From Capillimicrobium sp035565675 (GTDB taxonomy: Bacteria; Actinomycetota; Thermoleophilia; Solirubrobacterales; Solirubrobacteraceae): a DNA stretch of 64,000 nt. Positions 18,413-26,603 of this stretch are shown here, piece by piece (the stretch's first letter is position 1; each line of letters begins with the position of its first letter). The stretch covers positions 1 to 64,000 of the forward strand of contig DATMSA010000091.1 in the NCBI GenBank assembly GCA_035565675.1. The letters are read 5' to 3'. A program made the translations under genes and the position numbers. The notes beneath the pieces were generated by a model that saw only the letters and a list, made by a program, of their open reading frames with translations, was not told the DNA's origin and ran no database searches.

Positions 18413-19284
18413 CGCGCGGGCGCCCCCTCCGCGCGCGACACCTGCAGGCGGGCGGCCTGCACCGTGTTGCGCAGCAGGCCGGCGATCGTCATCGGGCCGA
18501 CGCCGCCGGGGACGGGCGTGATCGCCCCCGCGACCTGCGACACCTCGTCGAAGGCGACGTCGCCGACGAGCCCGCTGGCCAGCCGGTTCATGCCGACGTC
18601 GATGACCGTCGCGCCGGGCTTGACCCAGTCGGCCTTGACCATCTCGGCGCGCCCGACCGCGGCGATGAGCACGTCGGCGCGGCGGCACACCTCGGGCAGG
18701 TCGTGCGTGCGCGAGTGGCAGATCGTCACGGTCGCGTTGGCGGCCAGGAGCATCTGCGCCATCGGCTTGCCGAACAGGTTCGAGCGCCCGATCACCACCG
18801 CCTCGGCGCCCTCGAGCTGCGCGCCGGCCTCCTCCAGCAGGTCCATGACGCCGCTGGGGGTGCAGGGCCGCAGGCCGGGGAGCCCGAGCGACAGGCGGCC
18901 GGCGCTGGCGACCGTGAGGCCGTCGACGTCCTTGTCGGGGTCGACGAGGCCGGTGAGCTCGACGCCGTCCAGGTGGTCGGGCACCGGAAGCTGGACGATC
19001 ATGCCGCTGCACTCGGGGTCGCCGTTGAGGCGCTCGATGAGCCCGGCGACGTCGTCGTGGGACGCGTCGGCGGGCAGCCGGTGGTCGAACGACGCGATCC
19101 CGGCCTCGCCGCTGGCCTTGTGCTTGCCGGCGACGTACACCGCGGACGCGGGGTCGTCGCCGACCATGATCGTGGCGAGGCCCGGAGGCCGTCCGTGCTC
19201 GTTGGCGAAGGCGGCGGCGTCGGCCTTGACCTGCTCGCGCAGGCGGGCCGCGACCGCGCGGCCGTCGATGATCGTGGCAGGCAT
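18409..19284 (-). CDS. folD: Bifunctional methylenetetrahydrofolate dehydrogenase/methenyltetrahydrofolate cyclohydrolase
   Basis: 291 residues. It interconverts 5,10-methylene- and 10-formyl-tetrahydrofolate using NADP. The catalytic segment YVAGKHKASGEAGI (about 50-63) contains the essential Lys. PDKDVDGLT, the dinucleotide site GRSNLFGKPMAQML (about 167-180) and PVPGGVGPMT near the C terminus are all conserved. The ATG at 19284 is 87 bases from the divergent M23 peptidase gene. It heads the likely folD-membrane protein-gatCAB transcript. Confidence 0.96.
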   Translation of the reverse strand: MPATIIDGRAVAARLREQVKADAAAFANEHGRPPGLATIMVGDDPASAVYVAGKHKASGEAGIASFDHRLPADASHDDVAGLIERLNGDPECSGMIVQLPVPDHLDGVELTGLVDPDKDVDGLTVASAGRLSLGLPGLRPCTPSGVMDLLEEAGAQLEGAEAVVIGRSNLFGKPMAQMLLAANATVTICHSRTHDLPEVCRRADVLIAAVGRAEMVKADWVKPGATVIDVGMNRLASGLVGDVAFDEVSQVAGAITPVPGGVGPMTIAGLLRNTVQAARLQVSRAEGAPAR

Positions 19285-19371
19285 GCGGTCCCGGAGGCTA
19301 ATGGACGCCCCGGCGCTCGCGCAGCCCGGCCGCGGGCAGGAGCCGGCCGGGGTGCGGCGAAGCTCGCACGA

Positions 19372-20238
19372 ATGTGGGGCAGGGGTGCGACCACGGTCGC
19401 CGTGCTGCTCGCGGGCGCCGCATGGGCGCCGCCGGCCCGTGCCGCCACCGCGCGCGACGTCGCTGCGCTGCAGGTGGCGCTGCTGGCCATCGGGTTGTAC
19501 GACGGCGACGTCGACGGGATCGCCGGTTCCGGCACCGGCTCGGCCGTGCGCGCGTTCCAGCGCCGGCGCGGGCTGGCCGTCGACGGCGTCGCCGGGCCGC
19601 GCACGCGCGCCGCGCTGGGGCGCCGCGGGCGCCCGGGCTACGGGTCTCGGACGCTGCGCTCCGGGGCGGCCGGCTGGGACGTCGCGGCGCTGCAGTTCGA
19701 GCTGGCGCGTCACGGGTTCCCGTCCGGGCCGATGGACGGCGGCTTCGGCCCGCGCGTGGCCGCGGCGGTCGCGCGCTTCCAGGCGCACGCCGGGCTCGCG
19801 CCCGACGGGGTGGCGGGGCCGGCGACGTACGCGGCGCTGCGCGCCCCTCCCCCGCGCGCGCCGCTGTCTCTCGCGTGGCCGCTGTCGGCGCCGGTCACCG
19901 ACGGGTTCGGCGCGCGCGGCGCGCGCTGGCACACCGGCCTGGACCTGCCCGCGTCGCACGGCCGGCTCGTCGTCGCGCCGCGCGGCGGACGGGTCGCGGT
20001 GGCCGGCGACGCCGGCGACGGCTACGGCGTGCGGGTCACGCTGCGCCACGGCTCGGGGGTGCGCACCCGCGCCGCGCACCTGTCGTCCGCGCTCGTGTCG
20101 CCGGGGGCGCGGGTCGCGACGGGCGCGCCGATCGGCCGGGTCGGCGCGACCGGCACGGCGACCGGCCCGCACCTGCACTTCGAGCTGATCGTGCGCGGCG
20201 CGCTGGTGGACCCGATGCCGGCGCTCAGCGGCGGCTGA
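19372..20238 (+). CDS. Secreted M23 endopeptidase with two peptidoglycan-binding domains
   Basis: 288 residues. A signal peptide (cleavage near PPARA) is followed by two PG_binding_1 domains: DVAALQVALLAIGLYDGDVDG with AVRAFQRRRGL, and DVAALQFELARHGFPSGPMDG with AVARFQAHAGL. The C-terminal LytM/M23 metallopeptidase domain has Zn motifs HTGLDLP (H-x-x-x-D) and GPHLHFE (H-x-H), so it should be active. It likely cleaves peptidoglycan cross-bridges in the cell wall. Its 3' end overlaps the convergent uvrD/pcrA gene by 14 bases. Confidence 0.92.
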   Translation: MWGRGATTVAVLLAGAAWAPPARAATARDVAALQVALLAIGLYDGDVDGIAGSGTGSAVRAFQRRRGLAVDGVAGPRTRAALGRRGRPGYGSRTLRSGAAGWDVAALQFELARHGFPSGPMDGGFGPRVAAAVARFQAHAGLAPDGVAGPATYAALRAPPPRAPLSLAWPLSAPVTDGFGARGARWHTGLDLPASHGRLVVAPRGGRVAVAGDAGDGYGVRVTLRHGSGVRTRAAHLSSALVSPGARVATGAPIGRVGATGTATGPHLHFELIVRGALVDPMPALSGG

Positions 20239-23005
20239 TCGGGGCGTACTCGGCCATCAGCTTGCGCTCCGAGCCGTCCCTGGCGAAGCGGATGACGACG
20301 ATCCCGCCCGGCTCGACCCCGGTGACGACGCCCTCGCCGAACGCGGCGTGCACGACGTCCTCCCCCATGCGGAACTCGACGCTGTCGGCGGCCGGCGCCT
20401 CGGCCCGGGAGGCGTCCCAGGAGAAGCGGGCGCGGGGGGCGCCGCCGGCGCCGGCGGACGTGACGTCGTCGCCGGCCTCGCGGTCGGTCAGCTCCAGCGG
20501 GATCTCGTCGAGGAAGCGGCTGCGCAGCCCGTACTGGGTGGCGCCGAAGACCATCCGCTGGCGCGCCCAGGTGAGCGTCAGCTCGCGCCGCGCGCGCGTG
20601 ATGCCGACGTAGCAGAGGCGCCGCTCCTCCTCGAGGTTCTGCTCGTCGAGCGCGCGGGCGTGCGGGAACACGCCGTCCTCGAGGCCGGTGATGAAGACGA
20701 TGTCGTACTCGAGGCCCTTGGCGTTGTGCAGGGTCATCAGCGTCACGAGGCCCTCGTCCTCGCGCGCGTCGGCGTCGGCGATCAGCGCCTTCTCCTGCAG
20801 GAACAGGTCGAGCGTGTTGGCGTCGGGGTCGGCGGTCGCGTCGAACTCGCTGGCGGCGTCGACGAGCGCGTCGAGGTTCTCGATGCGGCCCTGCGCCTCG
20901 AACGTGCGCTCGGCCTTCAGCGCGTCGAGGTAGCCGGTCTCGTGCAGGACCGCGTTGAGGAGGTCGGCGATCGGGACGTTCTGCTCGGCCTTCTCGCGCA
21001 GCCCGGCCATCGTGTCCATGAAGCGCGTGAACGCCTTCACCGCGGCGGTGCCCAGGCCGGGGACCGACGCGGGGTCGCTCGCCGCGTCCCAGATGCTGAT
21101 GCCCATCGTCGCCGCGTGGGCGGTCACGCGGCCCAGCGACGTCTGCCCGATGCCGCGCCGCGGCGAGTTGGCGATGCGCGTGAACGAGACGAGGTCCTGC
21201 GGGTTGGCCAGCCACGACAGGTAGGCGATCGCGTCCTTGACCTCGGCGCGGTCGTAGAACTTCGGTCCGCCGATCACCTGGTAGCCCACGTCGCGCTTGG
21301 CGAACTCGTCCTCCAGCACCCGCGACTGCCCGTTCGTGCGGTAGAAGACGGCGAAGTCCTGGCGCTGGGCGCCCTCGTCGATCATCCGCTCGATCTCGCC
21401 GACGACGAACCGCGCCTCGGCCCGCTCGTCGTCGAGCTCTCGCACCCGGATCGGGTCGCCGGCGCCCGCGTCGGTCCACAGCTCCTTGGGGATCTGGCCG
21501 CGGTTGTGGCGGATGACCGCGTTGGCGGCGTCGAGGATCGTCTGCGTCGAGCGGTAGTTCTGCTCGAGCTTGACGACGGTGGCGTCCGGGAAGTCGTCCT
21601 GGAAGTCGAGGATGTTGCGGATGTCCGCGCCGCGGAAGCTGTAGACCGAGTTGTGGGTGACGATCCCCTCGGCGACGAAGTTGTGGGTGTGCGCGACGTC
21701 GAGGTCGTACACCGGCCGATCGAGGGTCACCCGCTCGACGTTCTCGACGACGTCGTAGCCGCCGTCCGCGGTGAACATCGCCATGCCGGGCCCGACGTCG
21801 GCGGCCTGGAGGAACGGCAGCGCGCCGCCGTCGGCGCCGAACCGCGCCACGTACCGGCCGTCCGCCCCATGCCAGGCGTCGCGGAAGCGCTCCACGCGGT
21901 CGCCGTCGACCGTGTGGGCGCCGCCCCCGGCGCCGCACAGGGCCACGAGCGGACGTGTGGCGCTTTTCGACCGAGGGGTGGGCGAAAGGCGCCACACGTC
22001 GCCGGGATGGCCGGCGAAGTGCGTGTGATCGGGCGTCGAGACGATCCGGCGGCCGCCGCGCAGGGTGATCGCGACGCCCTCGACCGTCTCGCTGCGATGG
22101 ACGCGCAGGACGCGCGCGGGCCGGAAGTCGCCGCTGCCGTAGCACGACAGGACCTCGTCGCCGGGGCGAACGGCCTCGATCGGGCGGACGCTGCCGTCGC
22201 CCATCGTCACCGCGGTGCCCTCGACCAGGCACTGCGCGTCGTCGCCGACCACGGCCAGGTTGCGGTGCTCGCCGGCCAGGAGCTGCAGCCAGCGGTACTG
22301 GGCGTGGTTGGTGTCCTGGTACTCGTCGACGAGGACGTGCTTGAACGTCGAGCTGTACCGGTCGCGGACCTCCTGGAACAGCTCGAGCACGTTGACCGCG
22401 CGGACCAGCAGGTCGTCGAAGTCCATCGCGTTCATGCGGTGCAGCTCGCGCTCGTAGGACTCGTACGTGTCGGCTACGACCTCCTCGAAGCGCGAGCCGA
22501 CGAGCTGGCGGTAGGCCTCCGCGTCGCGCAGCCTGTTCTTGGAGTCGGAGATCTGGTTGTGGATCGCCGCGGGCGTGTAGCGCTTGGTGTCGTGCCCGTG
22601 CTCCTCGAGGCAGTGCTTGACGAGCCGGCGGGCGTCGGCCTGGTCGTAGATCGTGAACTGGCGCGTGTAGCCCAGCCGCGGCGCCTCGGCGCGCAGCATC
22701 CGCGCGCAGGCCGCGTGGAACGTCATCACCCACATGCCGCGGGTGCGGCGGCCGAGCAGCAGCTCGACGCGCTCGCGCATCTCCTGGGCGGCCTTGTTGG
22801 TGAACGTGATCGCCAGGACCTCGTGGTGGCCGACCTGCCCGGTGTGCACGAGCCAGGCGAGGCGGTGCGTGAGCACGCGCGTCTTGCCCGAGCCGGCGCC
22901 CGCGAGGATCAGCAGCGGCCCGCCGGGATGCGTGACCGCCGACCGCTGCGGCTCGTTGAGCCCGGCGAGGAGCTCCTCGACTCGATCTGCGGCGGGGGAC
23001 GGCAC
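20225..23005 (-). CDS. pcrA: UvrD/PcrA-family ATP-dependent DNA helicase, interrupted by an in-frame intein
   Basis: Superfamily 1A helicase, 926 codons; 732 residues after removal of a 194-residue intein, the normal length. Motifs: Walker A AGAGSGKTRV, TFTNKAAQEM, motif II VDEYQDTN, motif III VVGDDAQ/SVYSFRGAD split by the intein, motif IV EQNYRSTQTIL, motif V TLMTLHNAKGLEYD and motif VI YVGITRARREL. The C-terminal tail has a small domain like PcrA's RNA-polymerase-interaction tail (EDVVHAAFGEGVVTGVEPGG). GTG 23005 (MPSPAADRVEELL) is chosen because homology begins there; the frame stays open to 23098, where it would overlap another gene start. Likely works in nucleotide excision repair and replication-fork clearance. 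Confidence 0.93.
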   Translation of the reverse strand: MPSPAADRVEELLAGLNEPQRSAVTHPGGPLLILAGAGSGKTRVLTHRLAWLVHTGQVGHHEVLAITFTNKAAQEMRERVELLLGRRTRGMWVMTFHAACARMLRAEAPRLGYTRQFTIYDQADARRLVKHCLEEHGHDTKRYTPAAIHNQISDSKNRLRDAEAYRQLVGSRFEEVVADTYESYERELHRMNAMDFDDLLVRAVNVLELFQEVRDRYSSTFKHVLVDEYQDTNHAQYRWLQLLAGEHRNLAVVGDDAQCLVEGTAVTMGDGSVRPIEAVRPGDEVLSCYGSGDFRPARVLRVHRSETVEGVAITLRGGRRIVSTPDHTHFAGHPGDVWRLSPTPRSKSATRPLVALCGAGGGAHTVDGDRVERFRDAWHGADGRYVARFGADGGALPFLQAADVGPGMAMFTADGGYDVVENVERVTLDRPVYDLDVAHTHNFVAEGIVTHNSVYSFRGADIRNILDFQDDFPDATVVKLEQNYRSTQTILDAANAVIRHNRGQIPKELWTDAGAGDPIRVRELDDERAEARFVVGEIERMIDEGAQRQDFAVFYRTNGQSRVLEDEFAKRDVGYQVIGGPKFYDRAEVKDAIAYLSWLANPQDLVSFTRIANSPRRGIGQTSLGRVTAHAATMGISIWDAASDPASVPGLGTAAVKAFTRFMDTMAGLREKAEQNVPIADLLNAVLHETGYLDALKAERTFEAQGRIENLDALVDAASEFDATADPDANTLDLFLQEKALIADADAREDEGLVTLMTLHNAKGLEYDIVFITGLEDGVFPHARALDEQNLEEERRLCYVGITRARRELTLTWARQRMVFGATQYGLRSRFLDEIPLELTDREAGDDVTSAGAGGAPRARFSWDASRAEAPAADSVEFRMGEDVVHAAFGEGVVTGVEPGGIVVIRFARDGSERKLMAEYAPISRR
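21650..22231 (-). other. Mini-intein (194 residues) within the helicase motif III
   Basis: The insert begins with Cys (CLVEGTAVTMGDGSVRPIEA, block A) after GDDAQ and ends GIVTHN before Ser of SVYSFRG. Block B is GGRRIVSTPDHTHFAG with the conserved T-x-x-H. Block F is RPVYDLDVAHTHNF and block G is VAEGIVTHN, with penultimate His, terminal Asn and a +1 Ser nucleophile. All residues needed for self-splicing are present. There are only about 90 residues between blocks B and F and no LAGLIDADG motif, so the homing endonuclease is absent. A strong palindrome (21952-22000) sits in that gap. Confidence 0.92.
21952..22000. repeat. 18-base-arm inverted repeat inside the intein, at the usual endonuclease position
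   Basis: Arms 21952-21969 and 21983-22000 pair at 17 of 18 positions around a 13-base loop. The repeat encodes part of the linker RLSPTPRSKSATRPL. Such a long palindrome is unusual within a coding region and coincides with where intein endonuclease domains normally reside. Confidence 0.75.
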
Positions 23006-23066
23006 GACCCATCCGAGGATACGACCGCGACCGGCGAACAGCCGTTCGGCCAGGATCCGGCGGGAG

Positions 23067-23190
23067 ATGGCGGACGGAGCGGTGCGCATCGGCGACACCG
23101 TGCGGCGCCCGGCGCACGCGCGCTCGGCGTACGTGCGGGCGGTGCTGGAGCACCTGGCGGCGGCCGGGTTCGACGGCTACGCGTGGGCGG
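23067..23190 (+). pseudogene. Remnant of an aminoglycoside-phosphotransferase-like gene
   Basis: From ATG 23067 the frame reads VRIGDTVRRPAHARSAYV, then AVLEHLAAAGFDGYAW. This matches the start of actinobacterial APH-family phosphotransferases (V-R-x-GDTVRRP...HLxxxGFDGAP). After about 40 codons the likeness stops and no kinase catalytic motifs follow in any frame before the Qng1 gene begins at 23249. I read it as a 5' remnant left by a deletion. It may instead be a chance match, since it is short. Confidence 0.4.
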
Positions 23191-23248
23191 ACCGGGCGTC
23201 GTCGACGAGATCGGCGCCCGCCGGTGGTGCGGGACTAGCCTCGTCCCC

Positions 23249-24127
23249 ATGCGCCTGTGCGACGAGGTCAGGGCCACGGCCGCCGCGGTCGCCGGCGGCG
23301 CCACGTCCGTGCGCATCGATCCCGACGCGCTCGCCGCGCTGCGCCTCGACGACGCGCCGCCGCCGGAGCTGGACCCGACGCGCCACTACCTGGAGGGCGA
23401 CGAGCAGGCGGTCGCGACCTACCTGCTGGTGCTCGACACGATCAACTTCGGCTCCGGCTGGTTCCCGACGCTGCGCAAGCGCCCCAACTGCAGCGGCTAC
23501 TTCACGGTCGCGTGGGGCGTCGCCGACCGCTTCCGCGCCCACGGCCCGTGGACCAACCGCGACCTGCGCGCGATGACGACCGCCGAGATCGCCGACGTGC
23601 TCGGGCAGCCGCGCGACCACGAGCTCATGGCGCTGTTCGCGCAGGCGCTGCGCCAGCTCGGCGCGTTCCTGGGCGAGCGCAGCGCGCTGGACCTCGTCGC
23701 CGAGGCGGGCGGCAGCGCCGAGCGCCTGGCCGAGCTGCTCGCGGGCGGCATGACGATGTACGCGGATCGCGGCTTCTACAAGCGCGCCCAGATCGTGCCG
23801 TCGGACCTGGCACTGGCGGGCGTCGCGCGCTTCCGCGACCTCGACCGCCTGACGATCTTCGGCGACAACCTCGTCCCCCACGTGCTGCGCCTGGAGGGCG
23901 TGCTCGTCTACGACGAGCGCCTGGCCGCGCACATCGACGCCGAGCGCCTCCTGCGCCCGGGCCCGCAGGAGCGCGAGATCCGCGCGTGCGCCGTCCACGC
24001 CTGCGAGCAGCTCGCGCGGCGCCTGGGCCTCACCGAGCAGGAGCTCGACCACGTGCTGTGGACCCGCGGCGGGCTACCGCAGTTCAAGGCGGTGCCCCGG
24101 CATCGCTGCCGCGTGATCTGGTACTAG
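23249..24127 (+). CDS. Queuosine 5'-phosphate N-glycosylase/hydrolase (Qng1, DUF2419)
   Basis: 292 residues. Family members release queuine from queuosine 5'-monophosphate in salvage of the tRNA modification Q. The hallmark segment LVLDTINFGSGWFPTLRKRP (about 69-88), with the conserved Asp-x-Ile-Asn-Phe-Gly-Ser-Gly and basic RKRP, is followed by SGYFTVAWGV. Downstream are GMTMYADRGFYKRAQ, FGDNLVPHVLRLEG and the C-terminal VLWTRGG. These agree with DUF2419. ATG 23249 is the first good start after the phosphotransferase remnant. Its end overlaps the convergent MOSC gene by 4 bases. No other queuosine genes (tgt, queA, queG) are in the window. Confidence 0.85.
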   Translation: MRLCDEVRATAAAVAGGATSVRIDPDALAALRLDDAPPPELDPTRHYLEGDEQAVATYLLVLDTINFGSGWFPTLRKRPNCSGYFTVAWGVADRFRAHGPWTNRDLRAMTTAEIADVLGQPRDHELMALFAQALRQLGAFLGERSALDLVAEAGGSAERLAELLAGGMTMYADRGFYKRAQIVPSDLALAGVARFRDLDRLTIFGDNLVPHVLRLEGVLVYDERLAAHIDAERLLRPGPQEREIRACAVHACEQLARRLGLTEQELDHVLWTRGGLPQFKAVPRHRCRVIWY

Positions 24128-24663
24128 ACGACGCCGAGCGGCGCCGGCGGGCCGGCGGGCGGCTCGATCGCGATCGGGTCGCCCGGCCGCACCACCCCGC
24201 CGCGCACGACGACGGCCATCACGCCGGCCTTGCGAATCGGCGTCCCGTCCGGCGCGCGGTCGAGCGTCTCCTTCATGAGCCCCGGGCGCAGGCCGTCGAG
24301 CTGACGGCACGGGTTGCGCAGGCCGGTGACCTCGACGACCGCCTCGTCGCCGAGCGCCAGCCGCGTGCCGGCGGCCAGGCCGAGCAGATCGATGCCGCGA
24401 GTCGTGACGTTCTCGCCCATGTCGGCGGGCCCGACCGGGAAGCCGGCGGCGGCGAGCTCGTCGTGCAGCTCGGCGTGGATGAGGTGGACCTGGCGCAGGT
24501 TGGGCTGCGTCGGGTCGCGGGCCACGCGCGAGCGGTGGCGGACGGTCTCCCCCGCGTGCGCGTCGCCTTCGACGCCGAGGCCGGCGAGCAGGCGGATGGC
24601 GTCGCGCGGCTCCTTGGAGACCCGATGCTCGGCGCGGGCGGCGACCGCGACGACCTCGGCCAT
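24124..24663 (-). CDS. MOSC domain-containing protein
   Basis: 179 residues. The MOSC (molybdenum cofactor sulfurase C-terminal) domain spans nearly all of it: GVEGDAHAG near 30-38, the NLRQVHLI strand, GENVTTRGIDL (about 83-93) and the Cys-containing TGLRNPCRQLD (about 113-123), whose Cys is the putative sulfur-carrying residue. Stand-alone MOSC proteins are linked to molybdenum cofactor or sulfur transfer; the exact role is unknown. ATG 24663 shares one base with the cysE stop (TGATG), tying it to sulfur metabolism genes cysE and cysK by operon. Confidence 0.88.
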   Translation of the reverse strand: MAEVVAVAARAEHRVSKEPRDAIRLLAGLGVEGDAHAGETVRHRSRVARDPTQPNLRQVHLIHAELHDELAAAGFPVGPADMGENVTTRGIDLLGLAAGTRLALGDEAVVEVTGLRNPCRQLDGLRPGLMKETLDRAPDGTPIRKAGVMAVVVRGGVVRPGDPIAIEPPAGPPAPLGVV

Positions 24664-25415
24664 CAGCCGCCGGCGGGGCTGGGGCCGCCGCGGCGGCGCA
24701 GCGGCATCACGTCGGCGGGCGGGCCCTCCTGCGCGCGGTCCGGGTCGCCGCCCAGCTCGGCGACCTGGCGCTCGAGCGCGGCGATGCGGCTCGACATGGC
24801 GGCGAGCGCGTCGGCGATCGGGTCGGGCAGGTGCAGCCAGTCGGTGTCGGGGCCCTCGGGCTTGCGGCCCTCGATGCGCACCGGGTGGCCGGGGTTGCCG
24901 ACGACCGTCGAGTTCGGCGGCACGTCGTGGATGACGACCGTGTTGGCGCCGATCTTGGCGCCGTGGCCGATCGTGATCGGGCCCAGCAGCTTGGCGCCCG
25001 AGCCGATCGTGACGTTGTCCTCGACGGTCGGGTGGCGCTTGCCGGTCGCGAACCCGGTGCCGCCGAGCGTGACGCCCTGGTACATCGTCACGTCGCGGCC
25101 GATCTCGGCGGTCTCGCCGATCACCACGCCGGAGCCGTGGTCGATGAACAGGCCGTCGCCGACCTGCGCGGCCGGGTGGATCTCGATGCCGGTGATCGCG
25201 CGCGTGAGGACCGACAGCGCGCGCGGCACGAGGGGCACGCGCGCGTGGTGCAGGGCGTGGGCGACGCGATGCGACAGCACGGCCTGGACGCCGGGCCACA
25301 TCGCGAGGATCTCGATGCTGCCGACCCCGGCCGCGGCCGGATCGCGGTCCTGCGCGGCGCGCACGTCGCGGCGCACCTCGCCCACGACGCGACGCAGTGA
25401 GGACAGTCCGGGCAT
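24663..25415 (-). CDS. cysE: Serine O-acetyltransferase
   Basis: 250 residues. It acetylates serine from acetyl-CoA, the committed step of cysteine synthesis. After an N-terminal helical part (IEILAMWPGVQAVLSHRVAH) comes a left-handed beta-helix of hexapeptide repeats: TGIEIHPAAQVGDGLFIDH, then GVVIGETAEIGRDVTMYQGV, ending VVGNPGHPVR. The catalytic His-Asp pair lies in HPAAQ...FIDHG. The C terminus is longer than usual, with a coiled-coil-like stretch (AALERQVAEL) and a Pro-rich tail. It lies 35 bases after cysK on the same strand. Confidence 0.95.
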   Translation of the reverse strand: MPGLSSLRRVVGEVRRDVRAAQDRDPAAAGVGSIEILAMWPGVQAVLSHRVAHALHHARVPLVPRALSVLTRAITGIEIHPAAQVGDGLFIDHGSGVVIGETAEIGRDVTMYQGVTLGGTGFATGKRHPTVEDNVTIGSGAKLLGPITIGHGAKIGANTVVIHDVPPNSTVVGNPGHPVRIEGRKPEGPDTDWLHLPDPIADALAAMSSRIAALERQVAELGGDPDRAQEGPPADVMPLRRRGGPSPAGG

Positions 25416-25450
25416 CGCGGCGAATCCTATGGCGCGGGGGCGCGACCCCG

Positions 25451-26386
25451 TTACGACGGCGCGAAGAACGGCGTGGAGACGTACCGCTCGCCGGAGTCGG
25501 GCAGGATCGTCACGATCCGCTGGCCCGCCGACTGGGGGCGCTTGGCGATCTCGAGCGCGGCCCACATCGCGGCGCCGCACGAGATGCCCGACAGGATGCC
25601 CTCGACGCGCGCGAGCTCGCGGGCGGTCTCGATCGCCTCCTCGTCGCCGACCGGGATCACCTCGTCGAGCAGCTCGCGGTTGAGCACCGGCGGGACGAAC
25701 CCGGCGCCGATCCCCTGGATGCGGTGCGGGCCGGGCAGGCGCCCCGACAGCACGGCGCTGGAGCGCGGCTCGACGGCGACGACGCGGCAGTCCGGGTGGC
25801 GGTCCTTGATGACCTCGCCGGCGCCGGTGATCGTGCCGCCCGTGCCGACGCCGGCGACGAACACGTCGACGCGGTCGAGCATCTCCAGGATCTCGGGGCC
25901 CGTGGTGCGGCGGTGCGCCTCGGGGTTGGCCGGGTTGGCGAACTGGTCGGGCAGGAACACGTCGGGGTCCTCGGCCATGTGCCGGGCGGCCTGGACCGCC
26001 TCGTCCATGCCGCCCATCGACTCGGTGATCTCGACCCGCGCGCCGTACAGGCGCAGCAGCGCGTCGCGCTCGCGGCTCATGCCCTGCGGGAGCGTGAGGA
26101 CGAGGTCGTAGCCCTTCGCGGCGCACACGAACGCGAGCGCGATGCCGGTGTTGCCCGACGTCGCCTCGACGATCGTCGAGCGGCCCGGCTCGATCAGCCC
26201 CTCGCGCTCGGCGGCCTCGATCATCGCGACGCCGATCCGGTCCTTGACGCTGCCGCCGGGGTTGAACGACTCGACCTTGGCGTAGATCTCCACGCCCGGG
26301 GCCGCGTCGGGCGGCACGAGGCGGGTGATCTGGACCATCGGCGTGCGCCCGACGTACTCCGCGATGTTGATCGGGATTGGCCCCAT
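25451..26386 (-). CDS. cysK: Cysteine synthase A (O-acetylserine sulfhydrylase)
   Basis: 311-residue PLP enzyme forming cysteine from O-acetylserine and sulfide. PLP Lys is in NPGGSVKDRIG (about 42-52), the substrate loop is EATSGNTGIAL (about 73-83), and the phosphate-binding loop is GVGTGGTITGAG (about 178-189). SGISCGAAMWAA near the C terminus is typical of CysK. ATG 26386 begins MGPIPINIAEYVG, the family's usual start. With cysE and the MOSC gene it forms a cysteine/sulfur operon on the minus strand. A 34-codon frame starts divergently 85 bases away. Confidence 0.96.
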   Translation of the reverse strand: MGPIPINIAEYVGRTPMVQITRLVPPDAAPGVEIYAKVESFNPGGSVKDRIGVAMIEAAEREGLIEPGRSTIVEATSGNTGIALAFVCAAKGYDLVLTLPQGMSRERDALLRLYGARVEITESMGGMDEAVQAARHMAEDPDVFLPDQFANPANPEAHRRTTGPEILEMLDRVDVFVAGVGTGGTITGAGEVIKDRHPDCRVVAVEPRSSAVLSGRLPGPHRIQGIGAGFVPPVLNRELLDEVIPVGDEEAIETARELARVEGILSGISCGAAMWAALEIAKRPQSAGQRIVTILPDSGERYVSTPFFAPS

Positions 26387-26471
26387 TGGTGCGCGCAGCG
26401 TACACGTCGCGGGCGGCGTCTCCGGAACGGTCCGGGGACTGACCGTCCGGGCTCGCGGGTACCGTCCGCCC

Positions 26472-26576
26472 ATGAGTCCGAGCCAGCCCTACCCGTCGCC
26501 GTGCCCGTCGTGCGGCGCGGTGCTGTTCGCGGGCGTGTGCCTGCCCTGCAGCGCCACCTCGCGGCCCGCCGCCTGA
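26472..26576 (+). CDS. Tiny zinc-ribbon-like protein (34 residues)
   Basis: ATG 26472 to TGA 26576 encodes MSPSQPYPSPCPSCGAVL, then FAGVCLPCSATSRPAA. Two C-x-x-C pairs (CPSC, CLPC) ten residues apart resemble a minimal zinc knuckle. It is divergent from cysK. The size makes it uncertain, but the Cys spacing is not what random G+C-rich DNA usually gives. Confidence 0.4.
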   Translation: MSPSQPYPSPCPSCGAVLFAGVCLPCSATSRPAA

Positions 26577-26603
26577 CGCCTCAGCGGGTGCGGGCGGCCG
26601 CGC

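Noticed and set aside
23006..23098. Upstream extension of the helicase to a start at 23098
   Set aside because: The added residues match nothing in UvrD/PcrA and would overlap the phosphotransferase-like start on the other strand.
26400..26470. Repeated CCGTCC/GGTCCGG motifs between cysK and the tiny zinc-knuckle gene
   Set aside because: The copies are short and imperfect and can arise by chance in G+C-rich DNA; no clear operator symmetry.
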